Of a DNA stretch of 64,000 bases, positions 7,841 to 15,900 are shown in pieces; within the stretch, counting starts at the first letter, position 1, and each line of letters opens with the position of its first letter. Under the pieces are notes generated by a model that did no database searches, had not been told where the DNA came from, and saw only the letters and a list, made by a program, of their open reading frames with translations. The stretch is from Paenibacillus sp. FSL R5-0623. GTDB lineage: Bacteria > Bacillota > Bacilli > Paenibacillales > Paenibacillaceae. Position numbers and translations under genes: made by a program. Where the stretch lies: contig NZ_CP150233.1 in NCBI RefSeq assembly GCF_037974265.1, positions 4,216,001-4,280,000 on the forward strand. The letters run 5' to 3'.

Positions 7841-8585
7841 GTGAATTCCCTCCCCAGAAGGATAAAGTATCAATAATCCGCTGGAAGAACGTCTGTCGAT
7901 TATCTCCGCGGTGTACCTCGGCTGCCAGTTTTCCATCCTTGATGAACACGATGCGGTTGCAATAACTTGCAGCAAGGGGATCATGTGTAACCAGCATAAT
8001 GGTCGTTTTCTCCTGCTGGTTAATCTGTTCAAGTGACTCCATGACCGCTTGGGACGACGTAGAATCCAGGGCACCGGTGGGTTCATCCGCCAAAACAATC
8101 GAAGGCATATTGATCATGGATCTCGCAATGGCTGTCCGTTGTCGCTGTCCGCCCGAAATTTCGTAGACTCGTTTATCCAGAATATGATCAATCCCGAGCT
8201 TGGCTGTAATGCGATGAAGTCTGCTCTCCATCTCCTTCAGTTTGACCTTGTCCAGTGTCAATGGAAGCACAATATTCTCAGCAACAGTCAGCGTGTCCAA
8301 CAGATTGAAGTCCTGAAAGACAAATCCGAGTTCTCGACGTCGGAACATGGCAAGTTCTTTCTTTTTCATATCAAATGGGTTCATGCCATTAATCAGCACC
8401 TTGCCTGAGCTGGGTTCATCAATGGTGGAAACCATGTTTAACAATGTGGTTTTGCCACTGCCCGACGGGCCCATAATACCCACAAACTCACCTTGTTTGA
8501 TTGTCAGATGAATATCACTAAGGGCTTGAGTCTGCACTTTGCCCTGATATACTTTGTTCAGTCCCGATACCTGTAACATTTCCAT
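7815..8585 (-). CDS. Bce-type ABC transporter ATPase
   Basis: A 256-residue ATP-binding subunit pairing with the downstream large permease (BceA/YxdL/MacB class). Walker A is GPSGSGKTT, the signature is SGGQRQR, Walker B is IVLADEPTGALD, and the H-loop is LVTHD. The N terminus MEMLQVSGLNKVYQGKVQTQAL is family-typical. AGGAGGG stands eight bases before the ATG. A 196-base gap with an inverted repeat separates it from the kinase gene, so it probably has its own promoter, as in B. subtilis bceAB. Very confident. Confidence 0.96.
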   Translation of the reverse strand: MEMLQVSGLNKVYQGKVQTQALSDIHLTIKQGEFVGIMGPSGSGKTTLLNMVSTIDEPSSGKVLINGMNPFDMKKKELAMFRRRELGFVFQDFNLLDTLTVAENIVLPLTLDKVKLKEMESRLHRITAKLGIDHILDKRVYEISGGQRQRTAIARSMINMPSIVLADEPTGALDSTSSQAVMESLEQINQQEKTTIMLVTHDPLAASYCNRIVFIKDGKLAAEVHRGDNRQTFFQRIIDTLSFWGGNSHELSSVRV

Positions 8586-8671
8586 TCGTAATTCCCTCCT
8601 GATCCATCATTCTTTATACGTTAATTCTATTCTTATCCTAACCGACCTCCCCTAACGGTGCTATCGAATTA

Positions 8672-8701
8672 CCTTAAACTTGTCTTACAGCCCGTTTAAG
8701 G
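8672..8701. promoter_or_regulatory. Inverted repeat upstream of Bce-type ATPase gene, candidate operator
   Basis: CCTTAAAC and GTTTAAGG are perfect eight-base inverted arms separated by 14 bases that include TGTAA on the minus strand. The site lies about 90 bases before the ATPase start, with a plausible -10 TATAAA nearer the gene. Bce-type regulators bind inverted repeats in just this location, so it may be the target of the response regulator encoded upstream. Inference only. Confidence 0.45.
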
Positions 8702-8740
8702 TTTTGTTCCCCTACCTCCTCTATCACAATTCTGTGCATT

Positions 8741-8771
8741 AAAAAAAGCACCTCGCCCATGGGCCATGGGC
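8741..8771 (-). terminator. Probable terminator of the regulator-kinase pair
   Basis: GCCCATGGCCCATGGGC is a compact palindrome followed seven bases later by seven T residues on the minus strand, just after the kinase stop codon. The gap between stem and T tract makes it imperfect, so some read-through into the ATPase gene is likely. Confidence 0.55.
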
Positions 8772-8781
8772 AAAGCACTCT

Positions 8782-9780
8782 TTACTTTGGATATTTCGAA
8801 TGGATCCAGCTAAATCTGACCAACGTTCCCTCATTTGGCTCTGAAAACAACTCCACACGGTTATCCAGGCGGGCACTGATCTCACGAACCAGATATAATC
8901 CCATTCCCGTAGATTCGTGGTATTGTCTGCCCCGTTCGCCTGTAAAATAGGGATTAAACACCCGATGAATATCTTCGGACGAGATGCCGATCCCCTCATC
9001 CTGAATGTCCAGGATTGTATGCTCTTCCTGTTTATAGCCTGTAATGATCACTTTTTTGCCTGATTTGCTATCGGAATAGTTCACGGCATTGGTCAAAATC
9101 TGGGTGAACATGAACCGCAGCCACTTGGAGTCACTATATATCTGAAGGTCACCCTCCATACGGATATCCGGCGTAATGCCTCTGCGTATAAACAAACGTC
9201 GGTTCTCCGCTATACTGCTCCGAAGCACTTCTTGCAAAGACAACAGCTCCACACGAAAATCCCCTTCAAACTGTTCAAGCCTTGATGAATGCAAGACCAT
9301 TTCAAGTCCTTTGCGCAGCTTATCCAACTCATCCTGAATACTGCCCGCCGTCTCATCGTCCACATCTTCCAGGGTCAGCTGGATAATGGACAAGGGTGTC
9401 TTCATCTGATGAACCCAGCGATTCATGAATACCACCTGTTGTTCCTTACTAGTCCGTAATTGACTTATCTCATTCTGCCGATTACGCTCCAGTTCATGTA
9501 ACAATTCCTGGATCGCTTCCGCCACGACCGAATCTCCAAGCGCTTGGAAAGGCTCGTTTACCCGTTTACGTGGTTGTTGAAGTAGACGATAATACGCTCG
9601 CAGCTGGAGGTAACGTATGACCAGATAGACCATCAGCACAACAGTACTGATCAGCATGCCGTAGAGGACAATCTTCATCGGACGGCCCTCACCAGAGAGC
9701 CAGTAGACACACGGGACCAGTAGCATCTGTAACACATAAAATCCGACTAACATCAGGTGGTCTTTCAGGAAAAGTCTCAT
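8782..9780 (-). CDS. Bce-type intramembrane-sensing histidine kinase
   Basis: A 332-residue sensor kinase with two N-terminal membrane helices (about residues 10-28 and 35-57) and almost no extracellular loop, the hallmark of BceS-like kinases that sense through their ABC transporter. The phosphorylated His is H124 in WVHQMKTPLS. The ATPase domain shows TQILTNAVNYS (N box), DIQDEGIGI (G1), VFNPYFTG (F) and STGMGLYLV (G2). It overlaps the response regulator gene by four bases (ATGA). Very confident of the class; the inducing peptide is unknown. Confidence 0.96.
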   Translation of the reverse strand: MRLFLKDHLMLVGFYVLQMLLVPCVYWLSGEGRPMKIVLYGMLISTVVLMVYLVIRYLQLRAYYRLLQQPRKRVNEPFQALGDSVVAEAIQELLHELERNRQNEISQLRTSKEQQVVFMNRWVHQMKTPLSIIQLTLEDVDDETAGSIQDELDKLRKGLEMVLHSSRLEQFEGDFRVELLSLQEVLRSSIAENRRLFIRRGITPDIRMEGDLQIYSDSKWLRFMFTQILTNAVNYSDSKSGKKVIITGYKQEEHTILDIQDEGIGISSEDIHRVFNPYFTGERGRQYHESTGMGLYLVREISARLDNRVELFSEPNEGTLVRFSWIHSKYPK

Positions 9781-10490
9781 TTCCCTTTCCCCTGTGAGGA
9801 TGAGTCCAGTTCCAACACACGATAACCCGCTCCGCGAACCGTCTCCAAAATCTCTTCTGCACCCAGCTCCTTCAACTTCCGGCGAACACGTGTAATATAG
9901 ACATTCAACGTATTATCATCGATAAAATGCTGATCCTCCCACATCTGTTCCAGCAATTTTTCCCGGCTGACAACTCGACCCGCCTTCGCCATCAGTGCTT
10001 CCACCAGTATCGCTTCCTTCTGTGTCAGCTCTGTTGAACGTTCCTCATACTCCAGTACATATCGCTCAGGATAGAGGATCATGGGACCATTCTTCACTGT
10101 TACTTCCTGCTGAACAGCAGCGTAAGAACCATAGGCTCGGCGCAGCTGACTTCGTACTTTGGCAAGAACGACTTCATATTGAAAAGGTTTCGTAATATAA
10201 TCATCCGCTCCATGTTCCAACGCCATAATCTGATCCATACCGCTATCACGAGCCGATATGAATAAAATGGGACATATGGAATGTGTGCGTATCTGCCTGC
10301 ACCAGTAGTATCCATCATATTGAGGCAAATTCACATCCATCAGCACAAGGTCCGGATTCATTTCCACAAATTCATCCAGTACATGACGAAAATCACCGGT
10401 GACTTGTACCTGAAATCCATTTCGGGTCAGATAAGCCGCCAGCAATCCTGCAAGCTTGGCATCATCTTCAACCAACAATATCGATTGCAT
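9777..10490 (-). CDS. Bce-type OmpR-family response regulator
   Basis: A 237-residue regulator: receiver domain residues 1-115 with phosphoacceptor D52 (VLMDVNLPQ), acidic pair E8/D9-D10 and K101 (ITKPF), then a winged-helix domain at about 135-230 (TQKEAILVEALMAKAGRVVSREKLLEQMWED and NTLNVYITRVRRKLKELG). AGAGGG precedes the ATG. It leads the Bce-type module and should activate the ATPase-permease pair when the kinase signals peptide attack. The gap to the NAD-kinase-like gene is 83 bases with no convincing terminator, so partial cotranscription with that operon cannot be excluded. Confidence 0.95.
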   Translation of the reverse strand: MQSILLVEDDAKLAGLLAAYLTRNGFQVQVTGDFRHVLDEFVEMNPDLVLMDVNLPQYDGYYWCRQIRTHSICPILFISARDSGMDQIMALEHGADDYITKPFQYEVVLAKVRSQLRRAYGSYAAVQQEVTVKNGPMILYPERYVLEYEERSTELTQKEAILVEALMAKAGRVVSREKLLEQMWEDQHFIDDNTLNVYITRVRRKLKELGAEEILETVRGAGYRVLELDSSSQGKGK

Positions 10491-10573
10491 CGTTAACCCT
10501 CTTTCCGTTTCCTGACGTCAATGTATCACATCTAGTTACCCATTTTAGTTGGAAACGGCTTGAAAATAAAGCT

Positions 10574-11623
10574 TTAGACCACGAGACGCCCTCTCTTCTC
10601 TGCCAAACCAATGATAGCTTCCACTCCTGAATTAAACTCAAGAAAGTCCTGCTCGACCCCATCGCTGAAAATAACACCATCCTCTGGCATCTGGGATACA
10701 ATGTGCAGTGGTTGCTTCGAATGAATCTGTCCAAACACCAGATTGGCCGCAGTCGTCCGGCTCGGGAACGGTTCACGTACTGAAAAATATAAATAAGGCT
10801 CATCCCAGTTAAAATGATTCAGATCTTGCCTGCTTCCATGAATGGATGCCGATGTTGTAGCGACCCCCGCTTCGGAATTCATGTTCTGCCATGCCGCCGA
10901 TCCAACAATGCCCGTGGCTCCCGCCAGCACACTTTTGAACCAGCCTGTCGATCCCATGCCTGTGGATACAATGATGCCACTGGAGGATTGTTGTTCTGTC
11001 GATGTACCCAAACGCACTTCATAACGCGCCGACACATGTGTCTTCCGACCAATGAACAGATCATTGACACCATATAGATACTGTCCATCATTGAGTTCCA
11101 CTTTGGCGAGAGTGACTTCTTTTAGTGTTCGTTGCTTTCGAATGACATCAGGAACAATGAAGCTCAGATCTTCCACGGTAAAAGGTAATAACACGCCATC
11201 CCACCGCATCGGGTCCGGGTTCACACCGATGAGCGGCTGCTCGGTTACGTATTTGAGGGTGTTGGCTACAAGCCCATCCTGTCCAACCACGACCACGATA
11301 TCCTGCTCTCCAAAGATAAAATTGGGCACATGTTCCCGATCAATCGTCTGAACGCGCCCCAATTGACCCAGTTGCTGTTGTGCCTGCTGCACAGATAGCC
11401 GATAACGACGGTCTTCCTCCATATAATCACTGAAATCTGCGCCCAGACGTTCAATATAGAACTGAGCTTGCTGCACCGTGTTGTATCGAACCACCAGTTC
11501 CTCCAGTCGGGTCCGGCGCTTCACCAGAATCAGCTTGTGTTCGGTCATTCGATCGTCCGCTGCAGCCTGCTGACGTACTGATTTTTCTGCCTGTTCAGCT
11601 TGTTCTCTTCTTCCTAATCTCAT
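10574..11623 (-). CDS. NAD-kinase-fold protein with N-terminal coiled region
   Basis: A 349-residue protein whose C-terminal two thirds resemble the ATP-NAD kinase/diacylglycerol kinase superfamily. VVVVGQDGLVANT corresponds to the GGDGT motif (first Gly pair altered to GQ), GVNPDP to the following GVN motif, and STGMGSTGWFKS to the GSTAY motif. The first 120 residues are charged and probably coiled coil. The substrate may differ from NAD because GGDG has become GQDG. Its ATG overlaps the stop of the SPFH gene (ATGA), so the two proteins are likely made in fixed ratio and act together. A combined function for this pair is not known to me. Confidence 0.75.
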   Translation of the reverse strand: MRLGRREQAEQAEKSVRQQAAADDRMTEHKLILVKRRTRLEELVVRYNTVQQAQFYIERLGADFSDYMEEDRRYRLSVQQAQQQLGQLGRVQTIDREHVPNFIFGEQDIVVVVGQDGLVANTLKYVTEQPLIGVNPDPMRWDGVLLPFTVEDLSFIVPDVIRKQRTLKEVTLAKVELNDGQYLYGVNDLFIGRKTHVSARYEVRLGTSTEQQSSSGIIVSTGMGSTGWFKSVLAGATGIVGSAAWQNMNSEAGVATTSASIHGSRQDLNHFNWDEPYLYFSVREPFPSRTTAANLVFGQIHSKQPLHIVSQMPEDGVIFSDGVEQDFLEFNSGVEAIIGLAEKRGRLVV

Positions 11624-12663
11624 CTCGCTCGACCTCCCTGATCTCTGCCCTGCGCAGGAGACATCAATCCCTGCAACAGATCCGGCGAGATATTAAGCTG
11701 TCCGATCTTGCCTGCATTTTCAGCCAGTTCCTGGAACGCGAGTGCGATCAGCTTATCAGAATTCATGCCCATATTCGCCATTGCTTGCAGTACATTCGGC
11801 TGTACATTTTGCAATGAATTCATTACCGCAGCAATCTCATAGGCTTTGGCATCCGCTTCGGCATTGTGATTAGCAATGGTTAACTCAATCAGTTGCTGCT
11901 TGCGTTCCTCCATCGCTGTATTGAACTGAAGCTGCTCCTGCTCCATCTCATTTTGTTTCTGTTTCACCGAGCGTTCTGCCTGCAATTGGGTCTCACGAAT
12001 CTGCTGTTTCTTTGTCTCTACGGCAATTTCGGTGTTCAGTTCGTTCTCTTTCACTCGTCTTTCCTGTTCAATGGATGCATTGCGACGGACATAGAGTGCT
12101 TCGTCTGCCTGACGCAAAATCTCTTCCCGCGCTTGTGCTTCCAATGCACGCATCGTCTCTTTATTAGGCAGGATGGCCAGTATCGATAGACTCATCAACT
12201 CAACGCCCAGTTTCTCCAACTCTTCACTTTGCACAACTTCGCGTTTCATGCTGCTTGCCAGACGTTCACTGGATTGAATAGCTTCTTTCAGCGGCATTTG
12301 TTCCAAATGTTTCTTGGTCAGTACTTTGGCTGTGGTGATCACCCGTTGATCCAGCTTGCCGGGATCGTCGGAGATATACCGATTCTTGCGCAAATTGTAC
12401 GTGTAATTCAGGCTCTGGGTTATTTTCAGGTAATCCACAATGCGATAGCTTAGTTGCCCTTGCACAGTAACCGTCTGATAGTCCCCTGTAATCTCTTCGA
12501 ACATGAACGGTACATCCACCGAGGACACGGGTAGAACCACTACCGATGTGGTCGGCTCATAATAATAGAAGGACAATCCCACACCTTGACGCTGTACCTC
12601 ACCATTTTTCACCTTCATGACATACTCACTGGGTTGAAATTTCACAAATCGGAATCCAAACAT
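11620..12663 (-). CDS. SPFH/Band 7 (stomatin-like) protein
   Basis: A 347-residue SPFH-domain protein, a family that oligomerises on membranes and scaffolds membrane-associated enzymes. It starts MFGFRFVKFQPSEYVMKVKNGEVQRQG, which lacks a clear transmembrane helix and so probably attaches peripherally. The SPFH domain spans about residues 5-190, followed by a long Glu/Gln/Lys coiled coil (about 185-285) and a tail ending in SPAQGRDQGGRAR. It is the first gene of a two-gene operon with the NAD-kinase-like protein, transcribed from a strong-looking promoter within an operator-like array. Confident of the family, not of its function. Confidence 0.85.
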   Translation of the reverse strand: MFGFRFVKFQPSEYVMKVKNGEVQRQGVGLSFYYYEPTTSVVVLPVSSVDVPFMFEEITGDYQTVTVQGQLSYRIVDYLKITQSLNYTYNLRKNRYISDDPGKLDQRVITTAKVLTKKHLEQMPLKEAIQSSERLASSMKREVVQSEELEKLGVELMSLSILAILPNKETMRALEAQAREEILRQADEALYVRRNASIEQERRVKENELNTEIAVETKKQQIRETQLQAERSVKQKQNEMEQEQLQFNTAMEERKQQLIELTIANHNAEADAKAYEIAAVMNSLQNVQPNVLQAMANMGMNSDKLIALAFQELAENAGKIGQLNISPDLLQGLMSPAQGRDQGGRAR

Positions 12664-12684
12664 GGCTCATTCCTCATTTCTTAA

Positions 12685-12747
12685 TATTGTCGTTTTGATA
12701 TTATCGAAATGATAACAAACGAATTAGATATTGTCAATACGACATTA
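12685..12747 (-). promoter_or_regulatory. Promoter and operator-like array for the SPFH operon
   Basis: On the minus strand -35 TTGACA (12732-12737) and -10 TATCAT (12709-12714) are spaced by exactly 17 bases. Two related inverted motifs, TATTGTC-N5-GAYATTA, lie at 12685-12703 (over the start site) and 12729-12747 (over the -35). A third palindrome, TTATC-N5-GATAA, covers the -10 at 12701-12715. This arrangement looks like a repressor-controlled promoter. The regulator is not identified. Confidence 0.7.
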
Positions 12748-12804
12748 ACAAAATGTTTATATGTCTATTTAGAAAAAGGGATGAAGTCTGAACCTCATTT
12801 TTTT

Positions 12805-12847
12805 CCGCAAAAAATAAAGAGACCGGATCATATGATCCGATCTCTTT
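12805..12847 (-). terminator. Terminator of the galactanase gene
   Basis: AAAGAGA and CGGATCAT pair with ATGATCCG and TCTCTTT in a nearly perfect hairpin (12816-12847; one mismatch). On the minus strand it is followed by TATTTTTTGCGG. It lies about 90 bases past the galactanase stop codon. Confidence 0.8.
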
Positions 12848-12935
12848 ACCTGCTTTGTTATTTTCTATTCATGAGTGTTGATAATGCCACCAAGCATCAT
12901 CCTTCATAATCAAAAGCGGGCTTTTTGAACTACCT

Positions 12936-15900
12936 CTAATACAGTTGTTCCATCAGTCTGGCGACTGCAACAGCCCCTTGTGCACGGTTCGCCGTTTCTT
13001 TCGGAGCAAACGTGCCATCAGGCATGCCGTTTAACAGTCCAAGTTGTTGCATCGAGGCTACAGCTTCTTTCGCATAACCAGCGATCTCAGCGTTGTCTAC
13101 AAACACCGTATTTCCTTGTGCAGCATTGGTCGCATCCTGATCATGTTGCACAACCTGCAGCACTCGATTCAGCATAACGGCCATATCTTCTCGTGAAATA
13201 CGTTCATTGGCTCCAAAGCTTCCATCTGCTCGGCCTTGAATAATGTTCATTTCAATTCCAAGTCGTACTGAATCGGCATACCACTGCCCATCCTTCACAT
13301 CTGTTGGGATCGAAATAGATGAATCCGGCTTACGTGTATCACCAATACCTTTAATAATCATTTGCAAAAATTGTGCTCTGGTCAGTTCACCTTGTGGGGC
13401 AAAACGAGTTGCACTCATCCCCGTAATAATTCCCTTACCGTATAGGTTCTGCACTTCTTGGAGAGCCCAATTGTGATTTTGCAGATCATGTAATGGTACT
13501 TCAACTTCCGTAATGACATAACTGCCGGATTCCAGCGGTTTAAACGCCATCGTCTTCGTCTTGTCATCGTACTTGGAATACGTAACAGGTTGCATTTCCC
13601 CATTTGAAGATATGGAATGTACAACCATAACTACATCATTCTTCTTAGGCTGCTCTACATTGGATAGGGCAACTTCAACCGATCTGTTTGTCCATTGCAA
13701 TGGCTTATTGTTCATTAACAAATTCACATCAACAATTGCATGATCACCAATCGCTGCTTTTTGAGATGTGGACAGTGTACCTGTCGATCCTGTTGCCACT
13801 ACGATGTCGAACGTCCCCGCAGTCTCCGCAATGGTCAGCGGGAGTGATCTCAGAGGAACACGAACGGTAGTCTGTCCTACAACTACATCCAGGGATTTCA
13901 CTTCCTCGGAACGAATCCATTCCGCCAGTTGACTTGCAGCCAATTGGAATGTGACTTTCTTGGCTGTGTCAGGCACATCTGCAATCAGCTTTAACGTACG
14001 ATTTCCTATATCCATGGATTGCAGTGCCTGAGTTAATAGGAATACATCTGGACGAATCGAATACTTGTCATCCCCGGTTGCTGTTCCTTTTACCGTTATT
14101 GAACCCTTCTCTGATGGATTACCAGGTTCAGCCGGTCGGGTTACATCGGGATTCCCTGGCGTTGGAGCTGTGCCCGGGTTGGAAGGTTGTGATGGTACAC
14201 TTGGTTCTGATGGCTGGCCAGGGCCAGGTGTACCATCTTGACGTACAAGCTTACTCACAGCATCTTGTAACGCACGATCCGCATTGCTCACATCTTGCGT
14301 TGAAGATTCAACATCCAGAATGAATGCCTTCGCTTCAGAAAGCGCCTTACTAAATACATTCCAGGTTGAAGTTGTGTATTCGGTTTGCTTTAATTTCTCA
14401 GCGGCATCCACAGTAGCTTGCAGTGCAGATTTGTCCGCCGGGAACGTACCGTATGCTTCAAATTCCATGAATCCTACCCATGTGGGACCTGTTTTAACCG
14501 TTACCCGAATGTAACGTCCCTCCGTGCCTTCTGGAAGTACATGGCTAGGCGCGGTCGATACAACAACATCACTTGTGGTGTCCACTACTTTCACAAAATT
14601 TTTGTTATCATTGGACACTTCGATCGTATATTTGATGCCGCCACTCCACATCGACATTTCGATTTTGCGGAGGTTAGCAACCTGACCCAAATCCACTTGC
14701 CACCAGCTATCCTTACTTTGGTCTGTTCCCCATGAAGTGTTCGGATTGTTGTCAATTGCACCTTCAGGAGAGTTGGCTTGATTGCCTCCTGTCCCTGCAC
14801 TGCTTGAAGCCGTTGCCGTTTTTCCCGTTGTTAAAGCCTCGAGAGAGACCAGATTAGTAAAGGCTTGTTTCAACGTACTCAGTGCTGAATTCACCTCAGA
14901 CTGGACAACAGCATTGTTATCTCGGACCTGGATCGCTGCCTGCAAAGACTGTTCCAATACAGACCAACTCCGGCGTGTATAGGAAGATTTAGTCTGCTGC
15001 TGCATTTGTTGAATGTACTGGTGCAGTTGTGTTTTGTCCACATTGGATAGACCTTGAATGGCATCATGCAAACGTTTAACCGCTGTATTCGCATCCGTCT
15101 GTGTTGCTCTTGGATCATTCAAGACCTGCTCAGCGCCTTCCAGCGCTTTGGTCAATACCGCCCAAGTGGCCGCAGACCAGTCAGTCTGCTGATACGTACG
15201 CGCTTCCGCTATTTTGGCTCTGAGCTCGTCAAGCTGCGGGGCGATAACCTGCATTTGCTGCATCACACGTTCCAATGCTGCTGTCGCTGCATCTGTATCT
15301 GCTTGAGTCACCCCGCCCGGCGTGTATGCCTGTTCGTATACATCATTCGCTGTCGAGATTGCCGGAGCCAGAGTCACCCAGCTTTCCGGAGTAAAATCAG
15401 TCTGTACCAATGATTCGGCTCGTGTAAGTGCCGCATCAAGTTGCTGGCGGTCTGCGGGCAGAAGACCCAATCCACGTTTGTACACATCAAGGGACCATAA
15501 CGCTCTGCCTTCATACGAATGCCCGCCGTTGGCCGGAAATTCATCGTAGTCAAACATCGCTTGGTTCTCCCATGCATTACCTTCGGATGCAATCCAGCCT
15601 ACTCCCGCCGGAATCCACGCTGGCTCCCAGTAGAAAAAACCTGCGCCATGATTTCCTGGCACGTTCGCAATCATATCCATAATGCCGGCGATGGCATCAT
15701 ATTGGCCTTGAACGGTTGCGGGGAAGTCTGCTCCCCCAACATGAAGCGCTTCGTCCGATCCGATGATATTTCCATGAGCGTCCCCGTTTTTGTAGGAAAA
15801 CGGATAGGACGTTTCAGCGATAATGACATCTTTGCCAAACTCGACTGACACTTCATTCATCGTTTTCTGTACATCTGCAAATGTCCCATGCCAGAACGGG

